Assembly: GCF_051014445.1 (NCBI RefSeq)
Contig: NW_027488370.1
Coordinates: 5,766,001-5,830,000 of the forward strand
DNA from: Colletes latitarsis
Lineage: Eukaryota; Arthropoda; Insecta; Hymenoptera; Colletidae
Length of the DNA: 64,000 nt
Direction: 5' to 3'
The stretch's first letter is position 1. The number at the start of each line of letters is the position of its first letter. Positions 36,822 through 47,179 of the stretch are shown here, piece after piece. Under the pieces are notes generated by a model that saw only the letters and a program-made list of their open reading frames with translations, had not been told where the DNA came from and searched no databases. Position numbers and translations under genes: made by a program.

Positions 36822-38512
36822 ATTTTAGAGGATAACGCATGTTAGGTTTGGGTTAGGTCTAGGATTTGCCCTCATCAGGCTCATACTTTCGCATATTTCT
36901 CATACTTCATGGCTAGATCCTGGGCTGTTTCTGGATTGTATCACGTAGTAATGTGGCACCAAGCTGAAACAGTCGATTAAACCTGGTTTCGATCAATATT
37001 TTATAGGATAACGCAAGTTAAGTCTGGGATAGGTCTGGGATTTGACCTCATCAGACTCATACTTTCGCGTTTTTCACATACTTGTTGAACAGATCCTGGG
37101 TTTTTTCTGGTTTGGATCACGTAGTAGTGTGGTACCACGCTGAAACAGTCCATTAAACCTGGTTTGGATCAATATTTTAGAGGATAACTCATGTTAGGTC
37201 TAGGTTAGGCCTGGGATTTTCACTCATCAGACTCATACTTTCGCATTCTTCGCATACTTGTTGAACGGATCCTGGGTTATTTCTGGTTTGGGTCACGCAG
37301 TAATGTGGGACCACACTGAAACAGTCAATTAAACCAGGTTTCGATCAATATTTTAGAGAATAATTCATGTTAGGTCTAGGTTAGGTCTGGGATTTGCTCC
37401 CATCAGGCTCATACTTTCGCATATTTCTCATACTTCATGGCTAGATCCTGGGCTATTTCTGGATTGGATCACGTAGTAATGTGGCACCACGCTGAAACAG
37501 TCGATTAAACCTGGTTTCGATCAATATTTTAGAGGATAACGCAAGTTAAGTCTGGGATAGGTCTGGGATTTGACCTCATCAGACTCATACTTTCGCGTTT
37601 TTCACATACTTGTTGAACAGATCCTGGGTTTTTTCTGGTTTGGATCACGTAGTAATGTGGGACCACACTGAAACAGTCAAGTAAACCTGGTTTCGATCAA
37701 TATTTTAGAGAATAATTCATGTTAGGTCTAAGTTAGGTCTGGGATTTTCTCTCATCAGGCTCATTCTTTCGCATATTTCTCATACATGTTGAACAGATCC
37801 TGGGTTTTTCCTGGTTTGGATCACGTATTAATGTGGGACCACACTGAAACAATCAATTAAACCTGATCTTTATAAATATTTTAGAGGATAATGCATGTTA
37901 GGTCTGGGTTAGGTCTAGGATTTGCCCTCATCAGGCTCATACTTTCGCATATTTCTCACACTTCATGGCTAGATCCTGGGCTGTTTCTGGATTGGATCAC
38001 GTAGTAATGTGGTACCACGCTGAAACAGTCAATTAAACCTGGTTTCGATCAATATTTTAGAGGATAAAGCAAGTTAGGTCTGGGATAGGTCTAGGATTTG
38101 CCCTCATCAGGCTCTTACTTTCGCATATTTCCCATACTTCATGGCTAGATCCTGGGATATTTCTGGATTGGATCACGTAGTAATGTGGTACCACACTGAA
38201 ACATTCAATGAAACCTGGTCTGGATAAATATTTCAGAGGATAACGCATCGTATGTCTGGGTTAGGTCTAAAATTTGCCCTCATCAGGCTCACAGTTTAGC
38301 GTTTTTCACATACTTGTTGAACAGATCCTGGGCTTTTTCTGGTTTGCATCACGAAGTAGTGTGGTACCTCACTGAAACAGTCCATTAAACCTGGTTTCGC
38401 TCAATATTTTAGAGGATAACGCATGTTAGGTCTAGGTTAGTTCTGGGATTAGCTCTCATCATGCTCATTCTTTCGCATATTTCTCATACTTCATGGCTAG
38501 ATCCTGGGCTAT
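36822..38512 (+). repeat. Second copy of the 30.8-32.5 kb block
   Basis: This is the partner of 30835-32525 with the same order of rare variants (ACCAAGCTG, GGATAACTCATG, CACGTATTAATG, ATTAGCTCTCATCATGC). Observed differences include ATTTTATAGG against ATTTTAGAGG and TCTGGGATAGG against TCTGCGATAGG. After the end it passes into G and C units leading to the 38.7 kb module. Confidence 0.82.
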
Positions 38513-38689
38513 TTCTGGATTGGATCACGTAGTAATGTGGCACCACGCTGAAGCAGTCGATTAAACCTGGTTTCGATCAATATTTTAGAGGATAACGCAA
38601 GTTAAGTCTGAGATAGGTCTGGGATTTGACCTCATCAGACTCATACTTTCGCGTTTTTCACATACTTGTTGAACAGATCCTGGGTTTTT

Positions 38690-39750
38690 TCTGGATTGCA
38701 TCACGTAGTAATGTAGTACCACACTGAAACAGTCAATGAAACCTGGTTTCCATCAATATTTTAGAGGACAACGCATGTTAGGTCTAGGTTAGCCCTGGGA
38801 ATTACACTCATCAGACTCATACTTTCGCATTCTTCACATACTTGTTGAACTGATCCTGGGTTTTTTCTGGTTTGGATCACGTAGTATTGTGGTACCACAC
38901 TGAAACAGTCAATGAAACCTGGTTTCCATCAATATTTAAGAGGACAACGCATGTTACGTCTAGGTTAGGCCTGGGATTTTCACTCATCAGACTCATACTT
39001 TCGCATTATTCACATACTTGTTGAACGGATCCTAGGTTTTTTCTGGTTTGGATCACGTAGTAATGTGGTACCACACTGAGACAGTCAATGAAACCTGGTT
39101 TCCATCAATATTTTAGAGGACAACGCAAGTTAGGTCTAGGTAAGGCCTGAGATTTTCACTGATCGGACTCATACTTTCGCATTTTTCCCATACTTGTTCA
39201 ACGGATCCTGGGTTTTTTCTGGTTTGGATCACGTAGTAATGTGGTACCACACTGAAACGGTCAATTAAACCTGGTTTCGATCAATATTTTAGAGGATAAC
39301 GCAAGTTAGGTCTGGAATAGGTCTGGGATTTGCCCTCATCAGGCTCATACTTTCGCGTTTTTCACATACTTGTTGAACAGATCCTGGGTTTTTTCTGGTT
39401 TGGGTCACGTAGTAGTGTGATACCACACTGAAACAGTCGATTAAACCTGGCTTCGATCAATATTTTAGAGGATAACGCATGTTAGGTCTAGGTCAGCCCT
39501 GGGAATTACACTCATCAGACTCATACTTTCGCATTCTTCACATACTTGTTGAACTGATCCTGGGTTTTTTCTGGTTTGGATCACGTAGTAATGTGGTACC
39601 ACACTGAAACAGTCGATTAAACCTGGTTTCGATCAATATTTTAGAGGATAACGAATGTTGGGTCTATGTTAGCCCTGGGATTCTCACTCATCAGACTCAT
39701 ACTTTCGCATTCTTCACATACTTGTTGAACTGATCCTGGGTGTTTTCTGG
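38690..39750 (+). repeat. Module shared with 47.67-48.74 kb
   Basis: Marked by TTAGCCCTGGGAATTACAC, TTGAACTGATCC, GTAGTATTGTGG, AACGAATGTT with TCTATGTTAGCCCTGG, and GGTCACGTAGTAGTGTGATA. The same series occurs from about 47672 at an offset of 8983-8984 bp (51 x 176 + 7 or 8), and again 2817 bp later. Copies differ at scattered sites (for example TTGGGTCTATG against TTAGGTCTATG). Confidence 0.76.
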
Positions 39751-41173
39751 TTTGGATCACGTACTAATGTGGCACCAAGCTGAAACAGTCGATTAAACCT
39801 GGTTTCGATCAATATTTTAGAGGATAACGCAAGTTAGGTCTGGGATAGGTCTGGGATTTGACCTCATCAGACTCATACTTTCGCACACTTCACATACTCC
39901 TTGAACAGATCCTGGGTTATTTTCTGGTTTGGATCACGTAGTAATGTGGGACCACACTGAAACAGTCAATTAAACCTGGTTTCGATCAATATTTTAGAGA
40001 ATAACGCAAGTTAGATCTGGGGTAGGTCTGGGATTTGCCCTCATCAGGCTCATACTTTCGCATTCTTCACATACTTGTTGAACTGATCCTGGGTTTTTTC
40101 TGGTTTGGATCACGTAGTAATGTGGTACCACACTGAAACGGTCAATTAAACCTGGTTTCGATCAATATTTTAGAGGAAAACGCAAGTTAGGTCTGGGATA
40201 GGTCTGGGATTTGACCTCATCAGACTCATACTTTCGCACACTTCACATACTCGTTGAACTGAACCTGGGTTTTTTCTGGTTTGGATCAGGTAGTAATGTG
40301 GTACCACACTGAAACGGTCAATTAAACCTGGTTTCGATCAATATTTTAGAGGAAAACGCAAGTTAGGTCTGGTATAGGTCTGGGATTTGACCTCATCGGG
40401 CTCATACTTTCGCATTCTTCACATACTTGTTGAACTGATCCTGGGTTTTTTCTGGATTGCATCACGTAGTAAAGTGGTACCACACTGAAACATTCAATGA
40501 AACCTGGTCTGGATAAATATTTTAAAGGTTAACGCATCTTAGGTCTGGGATAGGTCTACAATTTGCCCTCATCAGGCTCACAGTTTAGCGTTTTTCACAT
40601 ACTTGTTGAACAGATCCTGGGTTTTTTCTGGTTTGGATCACGTAGTAATGTGGTACCACACTGAAACGGTCAATTAAACCTGGTTTCGATCAATATTTTA
40701 GAGGATAACGCAAGTTAGGTCTGGGATAGGTCTGGGATTTGCCCTCATCAGGCTCATACTTTCGCATTCTTCACATACTTGTTGTACTGATCCTGGGTTT
40801 TTTCTGCTTTGGATCAGGTAGTAATGTGGTACCACACTGAAACGGTCAATTAAACCTGGTTTCGATCAATATTTTAGAGGAAAACGCAAGTTAGGTCTGG
40901 GATAGGTCTGGGATTTGACCTCATCAGACTCATACTTTCGCACACTTCACATACTCGTTGAACAGATCCTGGGTTATTTTCTGGTTTAGATCACATAGTA
41001 ATGTGGTACCACACTGAAACAGTCGATTAAACCAGGTTTCGATCAATATTTTAGAGAAGAACGCATGTTAGGTCTAGGTTAGGCCTGGGATTTTCACTCA
41101 TCAGACTCATACTTTCGCATTCTTCACATATTTGCTGAACGGATCCTGGTTTTTTTCTGGTTTGGACCACGCA

Positions 41174-41350
41174 GTAATGTGGTACCACACTGAAACGGTC
41201 AATTAAACCTGGTTTCGATCAATATTTTAGAGGATAACGCAAGTTAGGTCTGGGATAGGTCTGAGATTTGACCTCATCAGACTCATACTTTCGCACACTT
41301 CACATACTCGTTGAACAGATCCTGGGTTATTTTCTGGTTTGGATCACATA
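41174..41350 (+). repeat. Representative class F monomer (177 bp)
   Basis: Successive GTAATG starts at 41174 and 41351 are 177 bp apart. The extra base lies in GGGTTATTTTCTGG, compared with GGGTTTTTTCTGG elsewhere. Other marks are GACCTCATCAGACTC, TTTCGCACACTTCACATACT, CAGATCC and an end of GGATCACATA. The next unit typically has GTCGATTAAACCAGG. F units are dense at about 1300-1950, 39.9-41.4, 46.0-46.1, 46.9-47.0 and 48.3-48.8 kb, and account for several of the +1 offsets seen between duplicated blocks. Confidence 0.87.
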
Positions 41351-41878
41351 GTAATGTGGTACCACACTGAAACAGTCGATTAAACCAGGTTTCGATCAAT
41401 ATTTTAGAGGGGAACGCATGTTAGGTCTAGGTTAGGCCTGGGATTTTCACTCATCAGACTCATACTTTCGCATTCTTCACATTCTTGTTGGACGGATCCT
41501 GGGTTTTTTCTGGTTTGGATCACGTAGTAATGTTGGACCACACTGAAACAGTCAATTAAACCTGGTTTCGATCAATATTTTAGAGAATAATTCATGTTAG
41601 GTCTAGGTTAGATCTGGGATTTACTCTCATCAGGCTCATTCTTTCGCATATTTCTCATACTTCATGGCTAGATCCTGGGCTGTTTCTGGATTGTATCACG
41701 TAGTAATGTGGTACCACGCTGAAACAGTCAATTAAACCTGGTTTCGATCAATATTTTAGAGGATAACGCAAGTTAGGTCTGGGATAGGTCTAGTATTTGC
41801 CCTCATCAGGCTCTTACTTTCGCATATTTCTCATACTTCATGGCTAGATCCTGGGCTATTTCTGGATTGGATCACGTA

Positions 41879-42054
41879 GTAATGTGGTACCACACTGAAA
41901 CATTCAATTAAACCTGGTCTGGATAAATATTTTAGAGGATAACGCATCTTAGGTCTGGGTTAGGTCTAAGATTTGCCCTCATCAGGCTCACAGTTTAGCG
42001 TTTTTCACATACTTGTTGAACAGATCCTGGGTTTTTTCTGGTTTGGATCACAAA
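41879..42054 (+). repeat. Representative class D monomer (176 bp)
   Basis: Class D has TTAGGTCTAAGATTTGCCC, CTCACAGTTTAGCGTTTTTC, ACATACTTGTTGAACAG and an end reading ATCACGAAGTAGTG (here ATCACAAAGTAGTG), so the next monomer starts GTAGTG rather than GTAATG. The monomer after D usually has CAGTCCATTAAACCTGG and TTTCGCTCAATATTTTAG. The length is 176 bp by coordinates. The class is scattered across the window, with close copies near 3460-3700, 8010, 17330-17560, 45870, 53600 and 59430. Confidence 0.88.
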
Positions 42055-42200
42055 GTAGTGTGGTACCACACTGAAACAGTCCATTAAACCTGGTTTCGCT
42101 CAATATTTTAGAGGATAACGCATGTTAGGTCTAGGTTAGGTCTGGGATTTGCTCTCATCAGGCTCATTCTTTCGCATATTTCTCATACTTGATGGCTAGA

Positions 42201-42660
42201 TCCTGGGTTATTTTCTGGTTGGGATCACATAGTAATGTGGTACCACACTGATACAGTCGATTAAACCAGGATTCGATCAATATTTTTGAGGGTAACGTAT
42301 GTAAGGTCTAGGATAGGTCTGGGATTTGCTCTCATCAGGCTCATTCTTTCGCATATTTCTCATACTTGATGGCTAGATCCTGGACTTTTTCTGGATTGCA
42401 TCACGTAGTAATGAAGTACAACACTGAAACAGTCAATTAAACCTGGTTTCGATCAATATTTTAGAGAATAATTCATGTTAGGTCTAGGTTAGGTCTGGGA
42501 TTTGCTCTCATCAGGTTCATTCTTTCGCATATTTCTCATACTTGATGGCTAGATCCTGGGTTATTTTCTGGTTGGGATCACATAGTAATGTGGTACCACA
42601 CTGATACAGTCGATTAAACCAGGATTCGATCAATATTTTTGAGGGTAACGCATGTTAGGT
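42201..42660 (+). repeat. Tandem dimer, offset 353
   Basis: A unit with GGTTATTTTCTGGTTGGG, CACTGATACAGTCG, AACCAGGATTCGATC and TTTTTGAGGGTAACG occurs at 42208 and again at 42561. The 353 bp spacing is two monomers, one of them the 177 bp F type. The copies differ at AACGTATGTAAGG against AACGCATGTTAGG. A relative with GAGACAGTCG is at about 45382. Confidence 0.78.
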
Positions 42661-44920
42661 CTAGGTTAGGCCTGGGATTTTCACTCATCAGACTCATACT
42701 TTCGCATTCTTCACATACTTGTTGAACGGATCCTGGGTTTTTTCTGGTTTTGATCACGTAGTAATGAGGTACCACAATGAAACATTCAATTAAACCTGGT
42801 CTTGATAAAAATTTTACGGAATACTGCATGTTAGGTCTGGGTTAGGTCTAGGATTTGCCCTCATCAGGCTCATACTTTCGCATATTTCTCATACTTCATG
42901 GCTAGATCCTGGGCTATTTCTGGATTGGATCACGTAGTAATGTGGTACCACACTGAAACAGTCAATTAAACCTGGTTTCGATCAATATTTTAGAGAATAA
43001 TTCATGTTAGGTCTAGGTTAGGTCTGGGATTTGCTCCCATCAGGCTCATTCTTTCGCATATTTTTCATACATGTAGAACAGATCCTGGGTTTTTTCTGTT
43101 TTGGATCACGTAGTAATGAAGTACAACACTGAAGCAGTCAATTAAACCTGGTTTCCATCAATATTTTACAGAATAACGCATGTTAGGTCTGGGTTAGGTC
43201 TAGGATTTGCCCTCATCAGGCTCATACTTTCGCATATTTCTCATACTTCATGGCTAGATCCTGGGCTTTTTCTGGATTGCATCACGTAGTAATGAAGTAC
43301 AACACTGAAACAGTCAATTAAACCTGGTTTCGATCAATATTTTAGAGAATAATTCATGTTAGGTCTAGGTTAGGTCTGGGATTTGCTCTCATCAGGCTCA
43401 TTCTTTCGCATATTTCTCATACTTGATGGCTAGATCCTGGGCTTTTTCTGGATTGCATCACGTAGTAATGAAGTACAACACTGAAACAGTCAATTAAACC
43501 TGGTTCCGATCAATATTTTAGAGAATAATTCATGTTAGGTCTAGGTTAGGTCTGGGATTTGCTCTCATCAGGCTCATTCTTTCGCATATTTTTCATACAT
43601 GTAGAACAGATCCTGGGTTTTTTCTGGTTTTGATCACGTAGTAATGAGGTACCACAATGAAACATTCAATTAAAGCTGGTCTTGATAAAAGTTTTACAGA
43701 ATAACGCATGTTAGGTCTGGGTTAGGTCTAGGATTTGCCCTCATCAGGCTCATACTTTCGCATATTTCTCATACTTCATGGCTAGATCCTGGGCTATTTC
43801 TGGACTGGATCACGTAGTAATGTGGTACCACACTGAAACAGTCAATTAAACCTGGTTTCGATCAATATTTTAGAGAATAATTCATGTTAGGTCTAGGTTA
43901 GGTCTGGGATTTGCTCTCATCAGGCTCATTCTTTCGCATATTTCTCATACTTGATGGCTAGATCCTGGGCTTTTTCTGGATTGCATCACGTAGTAATGAA
44001 GTACAACACTGAAACAGTCAATTAAACCTGGTTTCGATCAATATTTTAGAGAATAATTCATGTTAGGTCTAGGTTAGGTCTGGGATTTGCTCTCATCAGG
44101 CTCATTCTTTCGCATATTTTTCATACATGTAGAACAGATCCTGGGTTTTTTCTGTTTTGGATCACGTAGTAATGAAGTACAACACTGAAACAGTCAATTA
44201 AACCTGGTTTCCATCAATATTTTACAGAATAACGCATGTTAGGTCTGGGTTAGGTCTAGGATTTGCCCTCATTAGGCTCATACTTTCGCATATTTCTCAT
44301 ACTTCATGGCTAGATCCTGGGCTTTTTCTGGATTGCATCACGTAGTAATGAAGTACCACGCTGAAACAGTCGATTAAACCTGGTTTCGATCAATATTTTA
44401 GAGGATAACGCATGTTAGGTCTGGGATAGGTCCGGGATTTGACCTCGTCAGACTCATACTTTCGCATATTGCTCATACTTCATGGCTAGATCCTGGGCTG
44501 TTTGTGGATTGCATCACGTAGTAATGTGGTACCACACTGAAACAGTCAATTAAACCTGATTTCGATCAATGTTTTAGAGGATAACGCAAGTTAGGTCTGG
44601 GATAGGTCTAGGATTTGCCCTCATCAGGCTCATACTTTCGCATATTGCTCATACTTCATGGCTAGATCCTGGGCTGCTTGTGGATTGCATCACGTAGTAA
44701 TGTGGTACCACACTGAAACAGTCAATTAAACCTGATTTCGATCAATGTTTTAGAGGATAACGCAAGTTAGGTCTGGGATAGGTCTAGGATTTTCACTCAT
44801 CAGACTCATACTTTCGCATTCTTCACATACTTGTTGAACGGATCCTGCGTTTTTTCTGGTATGGATCACGTAGTAATGTGGGACCACACTGAAACAGTCA
44901 ATTAAACCTGGTTTCGACCA
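42640..44920 (+). repeat. Source-like module reused at 57-61 kb
   Basis: The module holds three units with TTTTTCATACATGTAGAACAG (starts at 43071, 43599 and 44127, spaced 528 bp), units with AAAATTTTACAGAATAACGC, AATACTGCATG, GATAGGTCCGGGATTTG, and two CAATGTTTTAGAGG units. About 42640-43050 reappears at 57254-57664 (offset 14614) and 44110-44920 at 57844-58654 (offset 13734). About 43550-44455 reappears at 60453-61358 (offset 16903). Confidence 0.78.
44460..44800 (+). repeat. Two adjacent near-identical monomers
   Basis: Consecutive units each carry TATTGCTCATACTTCATGG, TTTGTGGATTGCATCACG (GCTTGTGG in the second), AAACCTGATTTCGATC and CAATGTTTTAGAGG at an offset of 176 bp. Such single-monomer doublets are unusual here because most neighbours are of different classes. 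The same doublet recurs at 58198-58520. Confidence 0.78.
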
Positions 44921-45640
44921 TTATTTTAGAGAATAATTCATGTTAGGTCTAGGTTAGGTCTGGGATTTGCTCTCATCAGGCTCATTCTTTCGCATATTTC
45001 TCATACTTGATGGCTAGATCCTGGGCTTTTTCTGGATTGCATCACGTAGTAATGAAGTACAACACTGAAACAGTCAATTAAACCTGGTTTCGCTCAATAT
45101 TTTAGAGGATAACGCATGTTAGGTCTAGGTTAGGTCTGGGATTTGCTCTCGTCAGGCTCATTCTTTCGCATATTTCTCATACTTGATGGCTAGATCCTGG
45201 GTTTTTTCTGGTTTGGATCACGTAGTAATGTGGTACCACACTGAAACAGTCGATTAAACCTGGTTTCGCTCAATATTTTAGAGGATAACGCATGTAAGGT
45301 CTAGGATAGGTCTGGGATTTGCTCTCATCAGGTTCATTCTTTCGCATATTTCTGATACTTGATGGCTAGATCCTGGGTTATTTTCTGGTTGGGATCACAT
45401 AGTAATGTGGTACCACACTGAGACAGTCGATTAAACCAGGTTTCGATCAATATTTTAGAGGATAACGCATGTTAGGTCTAGGTTAGGCCTGGGATTTTCA
45501 CTCATCAGACTCATACTTTCGCATTCTTCACATACTTGTTGAACGGATCCTGGGTTTTTTCTGGTTTGGATCAGGTAGTAATGTGGTACCACACTGAAAC
45601 GGTCAATTAAACCTGGTTTCGATCAATATTTTAGAGGATA
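44921..45640 (+). repeat. A/F/C monomers between modules
   Basis: About four monomers with a GACCATTATTTTAGAG start, GCTCTCGTCAGG, TCTGATACTTGATGG and CACTGAGACAGTCG states link the 42.6-44.9 kb module to the 45.6 kb CGGTC domain. The F-like unit near 45382 is related to the 42.2 kb dimer. I found no kilobase-scale partner. Confidence 0.6.
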
Positions 45641-47110
45641 ACGCAAGTTAGGTCTGGGATAGGTCTGGGATTTGCCCTCATCAGGCTCATACTTTCGCAT
45701 TCTTCACATACTTGTTGAACTGATCCTGGGTTTTTTCTGGATTGCATCACGTAGTAAAGTGGTACCACACTGAAACATTCAATGAAACCTGGTCTGGATA
45801 AATATTTTAGAGGTTAACGCATCTTAGGTCTGGGTTAGGTCTACGATTTGCCCTCATCAGGCTCACAGTTTAGCGTTGTTCACATACTTGTTGAACAGAT
45901 CCTGGGTTTTTTCTGGTTTGGATCACGTAGTAATGTGGTACCACACAGAAACGGTCAATTAAACCTGGTTTCGATCAATATTTTAGAGGAAAACGCAAGT
46001 TAGGTCTGGGATAGGTCTGGGATTTGACCTCATCAGACTCATACTTTCGCACACTTCACATACTCGTTGAACAGATCCTGGGTTATTTTCTGGTTTGGAT
46101 CACATAGTAATGTGGTACCACACTGAAACAGTCGATTAAACCAGGTTTCGATCAATATTTTAGAGGAGAACGCATGTTAGGTCTAGGTTAGGCCTGGGAT
46201 TTTCACTCATCAGACTCATACTTTCGCATTCTTCACATTCTTGTTGAACGGATCCTGGGTTTTTTCTGGTTTGGATCACGTAGTAATGTGGGACCACACT
46301 GAAACAGTCAATTAAACCTGGTTTCGATCAATATTTTAGAGAATAACGCAAGTTAGGTCTGGGATAGGTCTGGGATTTGACCTCATCAGGGTCATACTTT
46401 CGCATTCTTCACATACTTGTTGAACTGATCCTGGGTTTTTTCTGGATTGCATCACGTAGTAAAGTGGTACCACACTGAAACATTCAATGAAACCTGGTCT
46501 GGATAAATATTTTAGAGGTTAACGCATCTTAGGTCTGGATTAGGTCTACGATTTGCCCTCATCAGGCTCACAGTTTAGCGTTTTTCACATACTTGTTGAA
46601 CAGATCCTGGGTTTTTTCTGGTTTGGATCAGGTAGTAATGTGGTACCACACTGAAACGGTCAATTAAACCTGGTTTCGATCAATATTTTAGAGGATAACG
46701 CAAGTTAGGTCTGGGATAGGTCTGGGATTTGCCCTCATCAGGCTCATACTTTCGCATTCTTCACATACTTGTTGAACTGATTCTGGGTTTTTTCTGGTTT
46801 GGATCAGGTAGTAATGTGGTACCACACTGAAACGGTCAATTAAACCTGGTTTCGATCAATATTTTAGAGGAAAACGCAAGTTAGGTCTGGGATAGTTCTG
46901 GGATTTGACCTCATCAGACTCATACTTTCGCACACTTCACATACTCCTTGAACAGATCCTGGGTCATTTTCTGGTTTGGATCACATAGTAATGTGGTACC
47001 ACACTGAAACAGTCGATTAAACCAGGTTTCGATCAATATTTTAGATGATAACGCATGTTAAGTCTAGGTTAGGTCTGGGATTTTCGCTCATCAGACTCAT
47101 ACTTTCGCAT
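45641..47110 (+). repeat. Four-monomer repeat, offset 705
   Basis: Units with AGAGGTTAACGCATCTTAGG at 45816 and 46521 are 705 bp apart (4 x 176 + 1, one F unit included). Around each lie C-, D- and F-type monomers in a similar order, with the CGGTC variant and GGATCAGGTAGTAATG. The second part, 46420-47090, also matches 40430-41100. It ends with GGGTCATTTTCTGG and TTTTAGATGATAACG, states shared with 48.72 and 51.54 kb. Confidence 0.74.
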
Positions 47111-47179
47111 TCTTCACATTCTTGTTGAACGGATCCTGGGTTTTTTCTGGTTTGGATCACGTAGTAATGTGGGACCACA

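Larger units (their letters stand above)
39751..42200 (+). repeat. F- and C-rich domain with the CGGTC variant
   Basis: This stretch is dominated by C, F and mixed units. Many carry GAAACGGTCAATTAAACC instead of GAAACAGTC, and AGAGGAAAACGCAAG. A D-type unit has TTTAAAGGTTAACGCATC (near 40523). About 40430-41100 matches 46420-47090 at offset 5990 (34 x 176 + 6). The CGGTC state is otherwise clustered at 45.6-46.9 kb, showing local homogenisation. Confidence 0.75.
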
